64,000 nucleotides of DNA, taken from contig NC_134684.1 in NCBI RefSeq assembly GCF_024713945.1, forward strand, positions 3,975,001 to 4,039,000, given 5' to 3'. Each line of letters opens with the position of its first letter. Position 1 is the first letter of the stretch. The stretch comes from Dermatophagoides farinae (taxonomy: Eukaryota; Arthropoda; Arachnida; Sarcoptiformes; Pyroglyphidae). Positions 51,901 to 62,636 of the stretch are shown here, piece by piece. The position numbers were made by a program, and so were the translations under genes. The notes beneath the pieces were generated by a model. The model worked only from the letters and a program-made list of their open reading frames with translations, did not search any database and was not told the origin of the DNA.

Positions 51901-54900
51901 GTTGTTGTTGTTGTTGTGTTTCCTGTTGTTCAAACAAAAATGATTTCATTGCCAATTGATGATCTGATAATTGTTGTGAAAATGTTTCATCACCAACACC
52001 ATGTTCGGTGATAAGATGTGCACGAAATACATATGGATTATCGCATTGAAATTTACATAGATGACATTTATTATTATTACGATGATGATGATGATCATTG
52101 TTGTTGTCACTTTTCATTATTTCACCATCTTCATTACCGTCATTATCATCATCATCAATCATCATAAGATGTTCATCAGAATCATCCAATTCTTTAATCA
52201 TTGAATGAAGTTTTCGTAGATCATCACTTGATTGATGATCAACATTTGATGATTCAGAATTTTTTCTCCGATTTATAGGTGATGACAATGTTTCCATTGG
52301 TTCGTCAGAATCAGAATCATCACCACATTCGGTTATATCGGATTCAGCACGAACTGGTTTTTCATTTTGATCAATTTCATCATCCTGAATTTTAAGAATA
52401 TCGGATGAGTCAGAATCTTTGACCACTTCTTCAGTATCCATTCGGCCAGAATGATTGCCATCACCATCATCGTTATTAGGTCGTATAAATGGTATATTAT
52501 GTGCATAGAATTTATGCATTTTGAGCAAATGATTATTATGAAATTGTTGTTGACAATGGTCACATTTAACCATTGTTTGACCATCGATCATTGAAGAATT
52601 GGCCATAATTGATGCAAAACCGTTTAGAAAATCGCTGCCATTTTTACCATAACTAGTTGGATCACGTTGACCAGGTTCAAGTTGATTATCATCATTAGAA
52701 TTATTATTATTATTATTACTGTTATTTGTGTTGGCGTTGGTAAATATTCCTGGAAAACTACTGTTTTGATTGTTGGCCGATGAAATTGGGCTGCTATTCA
52801 TAGCTGTTGCTGTTGTTGATGATGATGTCGCCGACGACGAACCACCACTCATAGCAAGTTTTTGTTGCTGTGCAGCAAAAAAACTATTGGCACTGTTACT
52901 TGTACCGGATATCATTGTCGTTGGTGTATTACATTGTTGCTGTTGATTTAGATTAACTGGTTGATGATTAGGAAATTTTCCAATGACCGGTTGGCCATCC
53001 AAAATTCTGTGTTTATTAATTTTATGTGTACGTAGAAAATATTTATTGCAAAATTCTTTACAACAAATCTCACAGAATGCTTCAGTATTAATGACGCCCA
53101 TCTGACGAAGCCGTTCAGGCGTCAATATAAGCTGTGATGGATTTGGAAAATTTGGTAATCCAATATTGGCCGCTGTAATAACATTGGTCGTATCATTTGA
53201 AATGCCAGCATTTGATGGTGTTGAAGTTGTGGCTGTATTGGCATTCTATACAAACAAAACAAAAAAAAAAATATCAAGGACATAAAAAAAACAAATAGAC
53301 AGGAAAAATGAAAATTTTAATTTTCAAATTAAAATTAATTAGAATTTGATTATAATCATAACCGGAATTGAAAAACAAAGTCAAGGTTAACAAACACTTA
53401 CCATTAAAATTGATTTATCATTCGTATTATTATTATTATTAATCATCATCGATGATGACGATGAGAGACCAGATGGTGAAGGACTAGTTGTTGTTCCTGT
53501 ATTATTGCCGGAAACAGAATGCTTCATATCTCCGGAAATATCACCATTATTGTTAATGATGGAATTTGATTGTTGTTGATTGGCTGCTGCAAGATTCATT
53601 TGTTGCTGTTGATGATGATGATGTTGAGCTGCCAATTGTTGATGTAACATTTGTAATTGTTGCAATTGTTGCATTTGTGGTGAATTCTGACTAGGTGGTA
53701 TTGGTGTATCACCTTGATACACAAATCCATGTGTACGTTGTTTGTGTTTTTTCAGAAAATATTTATTACAAAATTCTTTCTGACATATTTCACAATATGA
53801 ATCCAAATTGATCATATTCATATTAAGACTAAGACGTAATGGTGGCTGAAATGGTTGACCAGGTAATCCACCGCCAATACCACCACCATTCAGAAGTAAA
53901 CCACCACCACCACTATTATGGTCAGATGATTTCATTGATTGTGTTGAATTTGTCATCATCGCATTGTTGTTGTGGCTGCTGCTGCTGCTATTCGAGGTAG
54001 ATAATGGAAACAGTGGATTTGAACCTGATTGCTGCTGCTGTTGTTGTTGGCCATTATTACTGCTGCTATTACTGTTGGAACTTTGATTCTGGCTATTATT
54101 TTGATTGTTGCCATTATTATTATTATTATTAGCAGATGAACCAGTAGACGTACTGCTACCGTTGTTGTTTGTTTCCGGTGTATAGATATTATGTTTATTA
54201 GCTTTGTGCGTTTTAAGAAAATATTTATTGCAAAATTCTTTGTTACATAATTCACAATATGCTTCCGGATTAAAAATTCTTGGACCAGAATGTTGTGCCA
54301 TAACTGGTACACCATTTATGATTGCACTAGGCGTTGGAAATGGGCTACCGGATGTTACCGAGGTTGGAACATTGGAACCCGGAAACATGTGTGAAAAAAA
54401 GAATGGAGCCATTGAATTTGAGAATAATGATTGTTGATGTTGATTATTAATCAAGCCAGGTGATTGTTGTCTACTACTGCTACTACCACCACCAACACCA
54501 ATAACACTAGGTGATTCCGATGTCCTTGGAATTTTTGGTTCCGGTGATGATGATATCCGTGTGGATGATTGAAATTGTTGTTGTTGCTGCTGCTGTTGCT
54601 GTTGAGATGTCAATGATGGCGATGGTAATGAATGACGATGAAATAATTTATTACTACTATTACTACCGGCTGCATTCGATGTCAATGACGAGATCAATGG
54701 ATTCAATAGGTTTGGTGGTAAATTTAATCCGGATAGAATGTTTAGATCTTTGGAACGTAACAATGATGATGATGATGATGATGATGTAGCTTGTTGTTGA
54801 TTGTTGAGATGATTACTACTCGCATTAGATATTGTCGTCGTTGTGGTTGAGTTAATAGATGATTTATGATGATCATCAATATGATCATAGAATGATGATG

Positions 54901-56425
54901 GAGATTTACGATGATGATGATGATGATGATGATGATCACTATTATCACCATTAATCGATGATGAATCACCCACTACATTATTAGTATCATCACCAACACA
55001 ACCACCATTATTTGATGAATTTGTCGAACAAATCGATTGATTTGATGGTGATTGTTTACGTTTATGTCGTTTCGATGTAAACACATTGGATATGTGATGA
55101 AGATGTTCTGTATTTTTTTTTCAAATGATTAGATAATGAAATTAATAAATCTTTTGAATGAATAGATAGCATTTTGTATGAAAAAAGATACTAACCATTA
55201 TATTGATGATGACTATTCAATGAATGGCCGGAACCAGAATTCAGGACATTCGATGGCGATGTTGATGATGATGGTTGTGGGAATTTATGTTGCTGCATAT
55301 GTACGAGATCGATATGAGCACGTAATTGATCTTCATTGGCAAATGGACCATTACATTGTGGACAGATAAATGTTTGATGATGATGATAATAATGGCGATG
55401 ATGAGGATGATGGTGTTAATTTTTGTTGTGATGACCAACAATCATTAGCAAACATTTCAAATTGTTGTTGTAGAAATTGCAGCTTCTGTTGTTGATTATG
55501 ATTATGTTTCTCTCTGGTCATCATCATCATTTCAGCTGCTGCTGCTGCTGCTGCTACGGATGCCGCATTTAAATCTTCCACAACATTTTTTGATGATAAT
55601 TTTGTAGCTGCTGCTGTCTCTTGAATGGCAACGACTTGTTCCAATAGACGGCTACGATTACTATGATGTTGATGATCATCGTCGTCGTCTTCATCAACAT
55701 CACGATGGTTGTCTCTTTCATCATCATCATCATCGTCGACTATTTCATCAACTAAATCTTCAACATCATCATCATCTACAACGAAATCATCCACTAACTC
55801 ACCATCCTCAGCAATGTTAAAGTTCTCGTCACAATCCGATGATGATGAAGCAAGCTTGTGTTGTTGAAGTTGGGGATGCCGAAGTCGTCGTCGTTGTCGT
55901 TGTCGTTGCTGCTGCTGCTGTTGTTGTTTTTGTTTTAATTTTATTTGCTTCTCTTTATTTTGAAATAATAGTTTCTCTTTCGTCGTCGTCGTTGATTTTT
56001 GCTGTTTATTCAGGAGCAATGGTGGTGGTGGTGGTGGTGGTGGCAATAACAAATTGTCGCCATCATCATCCACATTCATTATTGGATTGATATGTTGTTG
56101 CCGTTGTTGTTGTTGATGTTGTGATAATTTTATTTCATTACGATGACGAATTTTTCGGCGGCCATCCTCATCATCATTAACATGATCATGATCTTGATTA
56201 TCATCTGCATCATCATCATCATCATCTTCACGATCGCCAGGAATACGATTATTGGTGGTGTTTGTGTTGGTACCATATTCATAACGTACCGGTTTACTTT
56301 GTTTTCGTCGTTTTTTACTATTATTTGTATCAATCATATGATTTGATGATAATGATGATGGTGATCGTTGATTGGAATTAGGATTATGATGATGATCCTT
56401 ATAATCATTGTGACTATCATTATTT

Positions 56426-56456
<31 letters not shown>

Positions 56457-57252
56457 CGGATGATGAATTTGATGATCGTCTTGAATTATTTTGAATATTA
56501 TTATTGACAAGATTGATCAAAGTTGGTGCCATTGATGCTAATAATTGTTCCTGTTGTATTGCAATCGATTCGTTTCCTGTTGTAGCTGCAGCAGCCATTG
56601 TTGCTGCCATTGCCACTAATAGCTGACTTTGTTGTGCAACCATTTCATCTTGTACATTTGCACCGATTGCTCCCTGTATACAGGTTAGAATTTTAGCTAA
56701 ACGATTAGCCATATCGGTTGTTTGATTATTGTTAATATTCGTATCTGTCGTTGTTGTGATTAAGGATGATAATGACTGAGAATTCGTAGTGTCAGCGGCA
56801 GTACTAGTTGTAGTCAACTTTGTCTTTGTCATTGTAGTTGCAGCGGAAGAAGTTAGCATATTTTTTTCCATTGTCATCATCATCATATTTGTTGGAGAGA
56901 ATTGAACATTTTCATCCACATTAATATCATTGTTGGCACTAGTTTGTTGAAGAGATTCTTGTTGATTTGGAATGATGTAGTCATCATTATTATTATCATT
57001 GTCATTATCACCAATTTTGTTTGACATCAATCGAGAATTATTATTGTCTAATTGACATGATGGTGATGGTGGCGTTGGTGGAGGTTGTGGTGGTGGTAAT
57101 GGCGTAGGCGGAACGTTATTCACCGTACCCACAGAATTATTATTATGTTGTGTTGTCATTGTTGGTGATGATGATGATGATGATGATGATAATGGCAATT
57201 GTGGTGCTGTATGTGATGGAGTCGGATCCATAGAATCCATCATCATGATCAT
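48931..57252 (-). CDS. large multi-C2H2 zinc-finger protein (four coding exons)
   Basis: Spliced, the gene encodes about 2,660 residues, allowing for the frame break in exon 1. Thirteen C2H2 fingers begin at about residues 630, 970, 1124, 1312, 1482, 1648, 1722, 1946, 1989, 2130, 2177, 2395 and 2460. All fit C-x2-C-x12-H-x3/4-H. Between them are long Ser/Asn/Gln/His/Asp-rich linkers that should be disordered. Basic clusters near 312 (KKRRKQSK) and 695 (SKRHKRKQ) are probable nuclear localisation signals, and acidic runs lie near 480-525 and at the C-terminus. The likely role is sequence-specific DNA binding in transcription control, inferred from the fingers. It has no BTB, KRAB or SET domain. 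The fingers are mostly isolated or paired rather than in a long array, which argues against a KRAB-type factor. I cannot assign an ortholog with confidence. Confidence 0.88.
48961..49054 (-). other. intron 3 (94 bp, phase 0)
   Basis: Starts GTAAGT and ends ACAG on the minus strand, with a T10 tract just after the donor and AATCAATC-type repeats before the acceptor. The size matches the gene's other introns. Confidence 0.55.
49055..53245 (-). CDS. coding exon 3: ten C2H2 fingers
   Basis: A 4,191-nt exon of 1,397 codons, open throughout, entered from the acceptor TATAG at 53247-53246. The first Met in frame is well inside, so the start is the splice site. Fingers lie at 53074-53009, 52564-52499, 52066-52001, 51844-51779, 51172-51107, 51043-50978, 50620-50555, 50479-50414, 49825-49763 and 49630-49565. 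The first, fourth, fifth and sixth are of the extra-cysteine KEFCNKYF type. The ninth has the shorter x3 His spacing, and fingers nine and ten are closest to classical fingers. Poly-His, poly-Ala, poly-Asn and Asp/Glu runs fill the linkers, and the C-terminus carries a strongly acidic block (about 49140-49240). A DLPLNL motif near 49379-49396 resembles a CtBP-binding site. Confidence 0.9.
53246..53401 (-). other. intron 2 (156 bp, phase 0)
   Basis: On the minus strand the exon ends ATG, followed by GTAAGTG; the intron ends GTATAG. Reading on from exon 2 without splicing reaches a stop five codons later, which supports splicing here. Confidence 0.8.
53402..55107 (-). CDS. coding exon 2: two C2H2 fingers
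   Basis: A 1,706-nt exon entered after the acceptor TACAG at 55110-55108. It completes a Glu codon begun in exon 1 and reads EHLHHISNVFTSKRHKRKQ, with a likely nuclear localisation signal. Two fingers of the extra-cysteine type lie at 54256-54191 and 53794-53729, each followed by a conserved His-Asn/Gly-aromatic or Ile tail. Linkers are Ser/Asn/Gln-rich with a poly-His run near 54905-54932 and a Gly-rich stretch near 53860-53910. The upstream limit cannot be an ATG in this exon: the first in-frame candidate codon near the start is GTG, and the frame matches the exon 1 finger through the intron. Confidence 0.88.
55108..55195 (-). other. intron 1 (88 bp, phase 1)
   Basis: The exon ends TATAATG, then GTTAGT; the intron ends with a T/A-rich tract and ATACAG. 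Splicing joins the frame of the finger at 55364-55299 to exon 2, independent support that the finger's frame is the coding one. Confidence 0.75.
55196..57252 (-). CDS. coding exon 1 with start codon and an internal frame break
   Basis: ATG at 57252-57250 follows an in-frame stop at 57270-57268 and opens 633 codons to a TAA at 55353-55351. Features: Ser8 run (22-29), Pro-rich 48-64, a non-repetitive Ala/Gln/Leu-rich probable helical segment about 180-255 (begins DMANRLAKILTCIQG), basic cluster about 312, Asp/Glu blocks about 325-355 and 480-525, and a conserved-looking LQFLQQQFEMFANDCW just before the break. The C2H2 finger at 55364-55299 (CPQC ... HIDLVH) is in the next frame, which has a TAA at 55418-55416, so the frames must switch between about 55418 and 55370. 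No AG lies there to act as acceptor. A one-base indel in the CAT/TCA repeat is the simplest explanation. The ATAAG before the ATG could alternatively be an acceptor for a 5' UTR intron. Confidence 0.8.
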
Positions 57253-59862
57253 CTTATAATAATAATTTTAATCTGATTTGATTCAATAAAATAGCAGCAG
57301 CACACATGAATAATTAATGATAGCGAAGAAAAAAAAATGAAAAACGAATATGGAACGAAACATTAACAACAAACAAACAACAACAACAACAACAAGTGAA
57401 CAAAAGCTGAACACACCCACAATAGTCTTTTTTTTATTTTAAATTGCGAAGAGAATTTAATTTGATTTTCAATTGATAATATTGATATAATGATGAGATT
57501 ATGAATGAATGAATGCTGGGGGGATTAGATTGGTTATTATTCAATGATGATGACGATGATGATGATTAATGCTGATCACTATTTAATTTTGATTTTCGGT
57601 TGTAAAATTTTTTTTTTATTTTTGATTTGCGTTTCAATATATATTTGTACGTTGTATCAACGTTGAAGAAATAAAGACAAAATTTTTCGATTATAAAGTT
57701 TATATATAAATGAATGAATAAAGAGAAAAACTTTAAATTGGTATCAATCGAATTTTGTTTTTTTTTTATTTTTTTTTGTCTGTTTGATAATTTTTTTTTT
57801 TGATTGATTGATCGATGATTGATGATAAATTTTTCAATAAATATGAGTGATTTTTCTCAGGAAATTTTTTTTTTCGTCGGTTATCTTTGTCAAGTGAAAA
57901 AAATTTTTTTTTTTTTATTTGATTAAAATTTTTCATTCACAATTCAAAACACACACACACACACAGACACTGTGTTATTGTCGTATTCCAATTCAAATTG
58001 ATCTGGCTGAATGTGACTGAATTTCGACTGTCAATTCTTTGTTTTTGAAGAGTAGACAAAAAAAAAGTGTGGAGAAAATTGCTACTTGAAGACCGTTCAT
58101 CATTCATCCAATAATAGTAATAGTAAGAGATGTGAAGACGGATGGTAAAGAAATCCAATATGAAAATGAGATTGACTGACTGTTGTGTGTTGTTCATTCA
58201 TGATTAGTCAATGAGAATTCATGATATCAAATTCCATAATTGATACAATTCATAATTATTGGTTGAATTGCATGTATGATGATGTTTTTAATCTGTTTGA
58301 AAATTTGATATGCTGCTAATATGATGGCCATAATCATTGATTGAAAGATCAAAAAAAAAAAAATATCAACTACACATACACATTTATCGATTATTGTTGC
58401 TGTTATCGGATCTTGACTTTTATGATTCTTCTTCTTCTACTTTTTTCTTGGTAGTTTTTTGTTTCATTCGAAATTTTATTTTTTTTCGATGTTGAAATTT
58501 TTTTCAATCAATTAAAGAAAGAGAGAGAGAGAGACTAGAAATACAATTAGAGGCTGTTGCTGTTATCAAACTTCTTCCGTATCGCTCGTATTAGGTTGAA
58601 GGATGCGAGAAAGTGAAAAATTTTTTTTTTTTGAAATGAAAAAAAAATGTATCAAATTTACCAGATTGAATTGAATGAATCAATTTTCATTCGATTTATT
58701 TGCTATGAAATTGAATCAAATCTTCATGATTAAAAATTGATAATGTTCGATTAGAAATGGTTGATGTTTGTTTGTTTGAAGAAAAAATTTTTCAACATTT
58801 TTTTTTATTTTGTTTTTGTTTTTCTTCTCATTCGATTTGATCCAATCAATAAATCAATCCATCAAAAAAAATCAAGTATCGATTCACAATAATAGACTAA
58901 TAGGATTTCGTTTGTTTGGCATTTTTTTTTATTTTTTTCGTTGTTGTCGTCTTTTTTTTTCATTCAAGATAAATAAATAAATAAATAAATAAAATTCATT
59001 TCAAGTTGGTCGGATTTTAGTTTGTTTTTTTTCACTCATTCATTCATTCATTCAAACATCAAATCATCATTTTTATACATTTTATAAATCAAGAAACAGA
59101 AATTATTTTGCTGACGGCTGTAGAGTTGAGAGTCAGTGTGTGTGTATTTGAGAGGGACAATTGATAATGATTTGAAATGAAAAAAAAAATTTTTTTTTGG
59201 GAAGCAATAATTTTTTACATTGAATTTCGCAATAATCATTGTTGAAAATGGCCTTGAAATCAATTTTCAAAATTCATTGGAAACAAGAAATTGGCAAATT
59301 TTTTTTTTTGATCTCAATTTCATTCTCTCATTGCCTGTTGTCGTTGTAGTTGCTGCTGCCGTTGATGTTGTTGTTGTTGTTGTTGTTGTAAAAAGAATTT
59401 CAAATTCAATAAAATTTCGACAACAACAACAGAAAAAATATGATTTTCTGTTATTTATCCTTTGCGAATTTGAGATGTTCAAAACACATAGAAAAAATTT
59501 TTTGCATTTAAAGGAGTGTTAAAGCAGGCCAGCCAGAAAAGAATGAAAAAACGAATTGCTGTAAATCTCGATCGATTGAATTTTTATTTTTATTTTTTTT
59601 TTTTTTCTCGTCTTATTTCAAAAAAAAAAAACACACACACACACACACTGTTCGTGTGTACAAGTGTGTATGTAACAAAAATGATGCGAGAAAAAAAAAT
59701 CAAAGTCCGATTTCTATCCAATTTAGATTTTTTTCATTTCATTTCATTTCTTTTGATTTCAAATCTTCATTGATGAAAAAAAAAAATTTTTTTTTTGTAT
59801 AAAAAAAATTATTATTAATTTCAATATCGATGAGTGCGTGTCTATGATTGGCTGATTGATCA

Positions 59863-59895
<33 letters not shown>
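59863..59895. repeat. GATT tetranucleotide microsatellite
   Basis: About eight uninterrupted TTGA/GATT units, with degenerate copies just to the left. Confidence 0.9.
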
Positions 59896-59896
<1 letters not shown>

Positions 59897-61319
59897 AACA
59901 CTAAAAACTGTAACTCTGTTATTTAGTGAACCAAATTTTTTTTTTCGTTTTTCTGTCAATGTTTTTTTTGGTGGATGGAAAAAAAATGAAAAAATAAAAA
60001 ATTTTTTTTCCTCCCCCCCACCAATAATCAAATTGATTGAAAGATATATGGCGATATTGATGATGAAAAATTGATTATTTTTTTTCTATGTTTTTCAACC
60101 AAAAAAAAAAAAAAAAAAAAAAATTCATCAAATATCAGAACACGTCTTTATTTTCATCATCATGATCATCATTTATGTAGCGGTGGTATATATATATATG
60201 TATTAATGTTTCAAATTTCTGATAAATCTTGGTGCGAAAACGAAAAACTTGAAACACTTTTTCGACTTTTGATTGTTAATAAATGGAAAAAAAAGTTGTT
60301 TTTTTGTTGTTGTTGTTGTTGTCGTTGAATGCTATTTGGTTAATAATACGATGATGATGATGATGATGATTGTATGTGCAATAATTTTTTTTCCAGTGAA
60401 ATTTGATTGAATTTTTTTTTCTGGTTTTTTTTTCTCCCATTCACTGATGACAATTTAACCAGATATACTATTTTTTTTTCAATTGATTATTCATTGAATT
60501 TTCACATCATCAACAATTGGTACTATTTTTGGATTTTCTTCTATTTCAAATGTTGTTGGTGCGAATTGTTATCACGTAGTACCGGTTGATTTTGATTTTT
60601 TTTTTGTTGTTTTTTTTTTGGTTGTTTTTGTTTTTTTGCACTGAATTTACCCGATTTTTTTTGGTCCAAAAAAAAAAAATTTTTTTTTTTTTGTTGTCGT
60701 CGTACGATGATAATGTGCTGCGATGGCTGATGTTTGATGTTGCTAAGGTTTTTTTTTCTCTTATTTTCAATTGAAAAACGAGAAAGAAAAAAAAAACTGG
60801 AATCGAATCAAATTATTATGAATATAATAACAGCACACATATATATCGATGATGATGATGCGATGGGAAATCGAAAAAATTTTCCATTATTTTTTTTCCA
60901 TCAAACTTGTTGATTTCATTTCAACATTAAACATTTGCACAGATCGTGATTTATGTCATACGTATATATTCCTTGTTGTTGTTGTTGTCGTTTGTTCATT
61001 ATTCGATCCATTCAAGATTATGCCGGATTTATTCATTCATTCATTCATTTTTGGTCGATTATAATGATGATTGAGCAATAATCGTTGTTTAAAAAGATGA
61101 AATATTTAAAAAATAAAATTGATCATTACACACAACACACACATATACACAAAAAAATAGTCACATAAGAACCAGGATTTTGTTTTTTTTTTCTGCAGAA
61201 AAATTTTCGCCGATTGACTTGATTTTTCTCATTCGATCAATGATAGAATTGGTAGAATGTCGATCAATCAATCATAAAAAATGATATTTTTTTTTTGGCT
61301 GAAGAAAAATAAACAAACC

Positions 61320-61321
<2 letters not shown>

Positions 61322-61350
<29 letters not shown>
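61322..61350. repeat. CA dinucleotide microsatellite
   Basis: Uninterrupted CA array of 29 bp upstream of the zinc-finger gene. Confidence 0.9.
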
Positions 61351-61352
<2 letters not shown>

Positions 61353-62564
61353 TTGGACAATTTGATGAATGAATAGCAAATAATCAGCAGCCAGTGTTTA
61401 AGCAATTTATTTGGATTGAATGAAAATTTTGTGGAGATTAACCTGATGATGATGATGATTGTTGTTGTTGTTGGGCTAAACCCGAAAAATATTTGATTCA
61501 ATTGTTTCCGTTTTTTATTATTATCATCATTATATAATCAGAATAAATGGACAATTTAACACTTTTGCTGCTTGTTTTTTTTTATATTTGTTGAATTTGA
61601 TGATTCACAAAGATTGTTGATTGAAGTAAGGTGAGGTTCACAAACTAATGACAATGTTATGATTGTTGGCTTTCTTTTCGGTTGTTTTTTTTTGCCACCA
61701 GTTTGAACTACCTGTATGCACGAAAAAAATGAGAAAAAAAATGGTTAAATTTTACGTTTCTGGAAACTACCACCATTATATTTATTAATGATGGCAGACA
61801 AAGTGAAGAAAAATGATTTTTTTTTCAAAGTCAATATCATTTGGTTCAATCAGCTCTTCATCTTTCTCTCACCAAAAACCATCTTTATCATCATCACCCA
61901 AAAAAAAAACATGTGTCAACAACCACCGTGTTGACCAATGACCAAATATTGATGAATTTATTATCTATCCACCATTATCATCATCATTACAAATAACTTT
62001 AACTTTATCGACAAAAAAAATGAGAAATTTTTTCATGTTTTTTCCGATTTTTCGTGACTAAAAATTCACGACTTGTTGCTGAAAATCTGGCAACATCAGC
62101 AGCAGCAGCAGCTAAAACGAAAATCTGAAGAATAACTTATGAAAAACAACAACAAGAGATAATCTCTGACAGATTTTCACCCAAAAAAAAAATGAAAGAA
62201 TTTCATTCACAAAATGTTATTTTTTCCAATAAAAATATCTCAATCTTTTGATACTTTTTTTTCATTATTATTATTATTATCAACTGGTTTGACCGATCAC
62301 GAAATTATTCGATTGATAATTTCATATTTTTCTTTATCATGAATTTTATACAATGTTTGACTGTGTGTGTGTGTGTGTGTCAGTGTTTATGTTGAATTGA
62401 AATGAAACAGGAAAAAAAAAATACGAGTATGGATTTGGCCATCACCAAAAATGAATGTTTACTGTGAAAGGCAGATATATATAGAAGATGATACAGAAGC
62501 TTTATAATATTGGATTTTTTTAAAAAAAAATGATGATGATGATAATCATCATGTTTAGTTGGTT

Positions 62565-62578
62565 ATAATAATAATAAT

Positions 62579-62614
<36 letters not shown>

Positions 62615-62636
62615 AATAATAATCATCATCATCATC
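62565..62636. repeat. compound triplet microsatellite ATA-ACA-ATA-ATC
   Basis: An ATA block, then about 12 ACA/CAA units, then ATA and ATC/CAT blocks, in one phase. Each block differs from the next by a single base, as if point mutations had spread by slippage. Confidence 0.85.

Noticed and set aside
54511-54789. Plus-strand open frames inside the zinc-finger gene
   Set aside because: They are antisense shadows of His/Ser/Gln-rich codons; the minus-strand frame has the fingers and the splice sites.
57699-57706. TATATAAA on the minus strand about 450 bp before the zinc-finger start codon
   Set aside because: TATA-like words are frequent by chance in this DNA, and no initiator or transcription start supports it.
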